From assembly GCA_024235395.1 (NCBI GenBank), contig JACKMK010000001.1, forward strand, positions 1,054,001 to 1,118,000: a stretch of DNA of 64,000 nucleotides, written 5' to 3'. The translations under genes and the position numbers were made by a program. Positions 61,739 through 64,000 of the stretch are shown here, in pieces. Each line of letters begins with the position of its first letter. Position 1 is the first letter of the stretch. The stretch is from Chromatiaceae bacterium (lineage in GTDB: Bacteria; Pseudomonadota; Gammaproteobacteria; Chromatiales; Chromatiaceae). The notes below the pieces were generated by a model. It saw only the letters and a program-made list of their open reading frames with translations, was not told the DNA's origin and made no database searches.

Positions 61739-62716
61739 CTAACCGTTGACCGCCTGCAGACTCCGGACCTGCACCGGGGCCAGCTCGCGATCGAAGCAAC
61801 GCTGAAAATACTCTGCAACGATCGGGTGCTCGGCCTCGTCGCACTTGTTCAGGTACGACAGCCGAAACGCCAGCACGGGGTCTTCGAAGATCTCGCAGTT
61901 CTCGGCCCAGGTGATCAGGGTGCGCGGAGACATGAGCACCGAGACGTCACCGGCGGCAAATCCGTTGCGGGTCAGTTCCGCGAGCGCGACCATGGCCTCG
62001 AGCAGCGCACGGTCGGTCATGCCGGGCACGCGCGCCTGGATGATCGCGATCTCTTCGTCGCGCGGCAGATAGTTCAGCGTGGCGACGATGTTCCAGCGAT
62101 CGATCTGCGCATGGTTGAGCAGCTGGGTGCCATGGTAGAGACCGTTCAGATTCCCGAGACCCACGGTGTTCGACGTCGCGAACAGTCGGAAAAACGGGTT
62201 CGGTCGAATGACCTTGTTCTGATCGAGCAGCGTGAACTTGCCGTCACGCTCTAGGATGCGCTGGATCACGAACATCACGTCCGGGCGACCGGCGTCGTAT
62301 TCGTCGAAGATCAGCGCAACCGGCCGCTGCAGGGCCCAGGGCACGATGCCTTCCTGGAACTCGGTGACCGGCTTGTCGTCGCGCAGCACGATCGCATCGC
62401 GACCGACCAGATCGAGGCGCGAGATATGGCCGTCGAGATTGATCCGTACACAGGGCCAGTTGAGACGCGCGGCGACCTGCTCGATGTGGGTCGACTTCCC
62501 GGTCCCGTGCAGGCCCTGCACCATCACCCGCCGGTCGCGCATGAACCCGGCCAGGATCGCCAGGGTCACGTCGGCGTTGAAGCGGTACGCCGGGTCGACC
62601 TCCGGCACGTGTTCGTCGCGCTCGCTGAATGCCGGCACCTGCAGATCGGTATCGATGCCGAACACCTCGCGCACCGGGACCCGGACATCGGGCCGGAGTT
62701 CGGAGATCGCCGTCAC
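61739..62716 (-). CDS. cobS: CobS-type AAA+ ATPase cobaltochelatase subunit
   Basis: 325 residues. N-terminal CobS segment (REVFGIDTDLQVPAFSE), Walker A GLHGTGKSTHIEQ, Walker B ALIFDEYDAGRPDV, sensor ATSNTVG, and the characteristic C-terminal DRELAPVQVRSLQ. Length is that of CobS. The GTG start at 62716 follows GAGGTGC; a longer frame to 62932 has no site and non-conserved sequence. It drives the CobT partner as the ATPase of the chelatase. cobT lies directly downstream. Confidence 0.88.
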   Translation of the reverse strand: MTAISELRPDVRVPVREVFGIDTDLQVPAFSERDEHVPEVDPAYRFNADVTLAILAGFMRDRRVMVQGLHGTGKSTHIEQVAARLNWPCVRINLDGHISRLDLVGRDAIVLRDDKPVTEFQEGIVPWALQRPVALIFDEYDAGRPDVMFVIQRILERDGKFTLLDQNKVIRPNPFFRLFATSNTVGLGNLNGLYHGTQLLNHAQIDRWNIVATLNYLPRDEEIAIIQARVPGMTDRALLEAMVALAELTRNGFAAGDVSVLMSPRTLITWAENCEIFEDPVLAFRLSYLNKCDEAEHPIVAEYFQRCFDRELAPVQVRSLQAVNG

Positions 62717-62828
62717 GCTGCACCTCGCTGTGATTCGCTGACCTGGTCCAGCGGCGGTGCCACACGCGGATGCCGTTGGACTTCGCGGAAAGCATAGACA
62801 ATAATCGAGACGATTTATATCATTTTTA

Positions 62829-63599
62829 ATGCCAATGTCCACAGAAGACGGGCTGGACCGGGCCCATGCGACCGCACTGCAGCGCTGGCAGGCGCCTTTC
62901 CCGGATTTCGCGTCCGGCCACGACCGCCGCACCAGCGACGCCGGACTGCTCGAGCTGTTCTACGGCGGCCTGCTTCACGCCGCGGCCCACGACTGGCTGA
63001 ACGCCGGCCGCCGGCTGATCGACAAGACCTATGTGGACATGCTCTGGCACGTCCAGCGGCTGACCCGGATGCGCGCCTGCGGCGCTGAGCAGATCGCCGC
63101 GGCGCTGGATGACTTCATCCGCGGCGAGGTCGCCCTGCGCTGGACGACCCTGGGGCAGCTGACAGCCGACGACCGGGCCGCACTTGCCAGGGCCTGGGTG
63201 GAACACCTCGCGACCCATGGATTCGGCTCGATGCACAGCGAGGCCGCGGCGAGTCGGCTGTTGTTCTACCTGTGTCCGACGCTGCCGGTGTTCAACCTGT
63301 CCAGCGGTCATCTGCTCGCCCTGCGGCAACTCGACCACCCGGCGCCGAGTCAGCGCTACGGTGACTACGCGGCGCACGCGGCGGCGGCCTACCGCGAGCG
63401 TCTTCCGGCGCTGCTGGATCGCGCGACACCGGTAAGCACCGACGGCGATGCCGCACGGCAGGTGCTCGCCGAGACCGACTGGTGGCCGCGGCGACTCTTC
63501 GATCAGCTGCTGCGCGAACAGGTCCGCGAGGGTGATGCGACGCTGTTCGCGTGTGACGACGCCGGCCAACTGGTCGTCGGCCGGCGGCCACCCGGCTGA
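62829..63599 (+). CDS. Hypothetical protein, divergent from cobS
   Basis: 256 residues, cytoplasmic, without signal or membrane segments. It is rich in Ala, Leu, Arg and His, with WRTSDAG-like and FYLCPTLPVFNLSSGHLL segments and a C-terminal acidic-basic tail. I do not recognise the family. ATG 62829 or 62835 could be the start; an AT-rich promoter-like patch (62805-62830) lies immediately before it. It shares an upstream region with cobS, so co-regulation is possible. Confidence 0.6.
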   Translation: MPMSTEDGLDRAHATALQRWQAPFPDFASGHDRRTSDAGLLELFYGGLLHAAAHDWLNAGRRLIDKTYVDMLWHVQRLTRMRACGAEQIAAALDDFIRGEVALRWTTLGQLTADDRAALARAWVEHLATHGFGSMHSEAAASRLLFYLCPTLPVFNLSSGHLLALRQLDHPAPSQRYGDYAAHAAAAYRERLPALLDRATPVSTDGDAARQVLAETDWWPRRLFDQLLREQVREGDATLFACDDAGQLVVGRRPPG

Positions 63600-63635
63600 A
63601 CGCCCGTCGCAGCGGCAGGCAGCGCGTCGAGCACG

Positions 63636-64000
63636 TCAGGTCAGCGCCCGTCGGATCAGGTTCGCGCCGAGCAGGAACAAGGCGACCGTCACCAGCCGTC
63701 GAAACGGGCCTTGCGCTATGCGGCCGCGCAGCCGGCTGCCGACCCACAGGCCGATACCGACCGGCAGACAGGCGGCCAACGACCAGGCGAACCGCTCGCC
63801 GACCAGGATGCCGGCCCGATTGAACGCAACGATCAGGGCCAGCGAACCGAAGGTCCAGATCGCGCCGATCGCGGCGATGAACGCCGCCTTGTCGAGGCGC
63901 AGCGCCGTCAGGTACATGATCAACAGGGGGCCGAACGCGGTCGACACACCGCCGAGCAGGCCGCCGACCAGGCCGGCTGCGACACCGACACTGCGTTCCC
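63636..64000 (-). CDS. TauE/SafE-family permease, 3' part only
   Basis: The frame runs through base 64000, so the 5' end is outside the window; about 120 codons are visible. The visible C-terminal half has GLLGGVSTAFGPLLIMYLTAL, the second half-motif of the TauE/SafE fold, and then three transmembrane helices ending LFLLGANLIRRALT. It is a second member of the exporter family in this region. Cargo is unknown. Confidence 0.8.
   Translation of the reverse strand, partial: ERSVGVAAGLVGGLLGGVSTAFGPLLIMYLTALRLDKAAFIAAIGAIWTFGSLALIVAFNRAGILVGERFAWSLAACLPVGIGLWVGSRLRGRIAQGPFRRLVTVALFLLGANLIRRALT

Noticed and set aside
62798..62830. AT-rich patch near cobS sharing TCATTTTTAATG with the xsc promoter
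   Set aside because: The match is short and AT-rich, and the surrounding dyad is missing; it may simply reflect promoter composition.
1..64000. tRNA, rRNA and CRISPR elements
   Set aside because: No cloverleaf-like or rRNA-like stretches or regular spacer arrays were seen by eye on either strand; a covariance-model scan would be needed to exclude small RNAs.

Overview
The window is high-GC DNA from a gammaproteobacterium. The gene content points to a sulfur-oxidising, Chromatiales-like organism, but I cannot name a genus. The evidence is a soxXYZA operon without soxB or soxCD beside it, a Gly/Tyr/Trp-rich exported protein resembling sulfur-globule envelope proteins, a sulfoacetaldehyde acetyltransferase (xsc) region with C2-sulfonate uptake and oxidation genes, several outer-membrane barrels, and an ompR/envZ-type regulatory pair. 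I saw no tRNA, rRNA, CRISPR array or transposase.

Layout. 1-2116: end of a VWA/DUF2201 gene, then a BepA-like M48 protease. 2337-4526: soxX-Y-Z-A with a terminator. 4630-8707 (minus): LpxL-type acyltransferase, then a VWA membrane protein broken at a (TCCG)4 tract, then a partner protein carrying 25 perfect VEA tripeptides. 8799-12798: rhodanese, small HExxH protein, galU, pabB, OmpA-like protein. 13183-17056: three-gene glucosylglycerate set (GH13_18 phosphorylase, phosphatase, GT81 synthase). 17080-20785: Lon-like protease with a host-attachment-family protein, and an unknown gene. 21113-34502: an envelope region with three near-identical dispersed copies of a ~0.8 kb cassette, each with its own promoter region, gene and terminator. 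The cassette encodes a secreted protein of five 36-residue curlin-like repeats. Between the copies lie tex, an MscS-type channel, a DUF2202 protein, a two-component system, small secreted proteins and a beta-barrel. 34826-41128: operon of a membrane pentaheme cytochrome-TPR fusion, a CRTAC1/ASPIC FG-GAP protein and a TPR protein, preceded by an FNR-like palindrome. 41342-44166: small lipoprotein, PEP-CTERM protein, sulfur-globule-like protein, TIR-TM protein. 44314-59921: C2-sulfonate island with aldehyde dehydrogenase, ackA, xsc, two IclR regulators, DUF599 protein, MFS permease, GMC dehydrogenase, TRAP transporter, TauE/SafE exporter and SDR. 59986-64000: CobT/CobS-type VWA and AAA+ pair, an unknown protein and a truncated TauE/SafE gene.

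How the genes fit together (inference): isethionate or a related sulfonate would enter through the TRAP or MFS transporter and be oxidised to sulfoacetaldehyde by the GMC dehydrogenase. Xsc would cleave it to sulfite and acetyl phosphate, AckA would recover ATP, and TauE/SafE would export sulfite or a sulfonate. Thiosulfate would be handled by SoxXYZA, with zero-valent sulfur stored in globules because SoxCD is not seen here. The strongest candidate for something undescribed is the triplicated 36-residue-repeat cassette.
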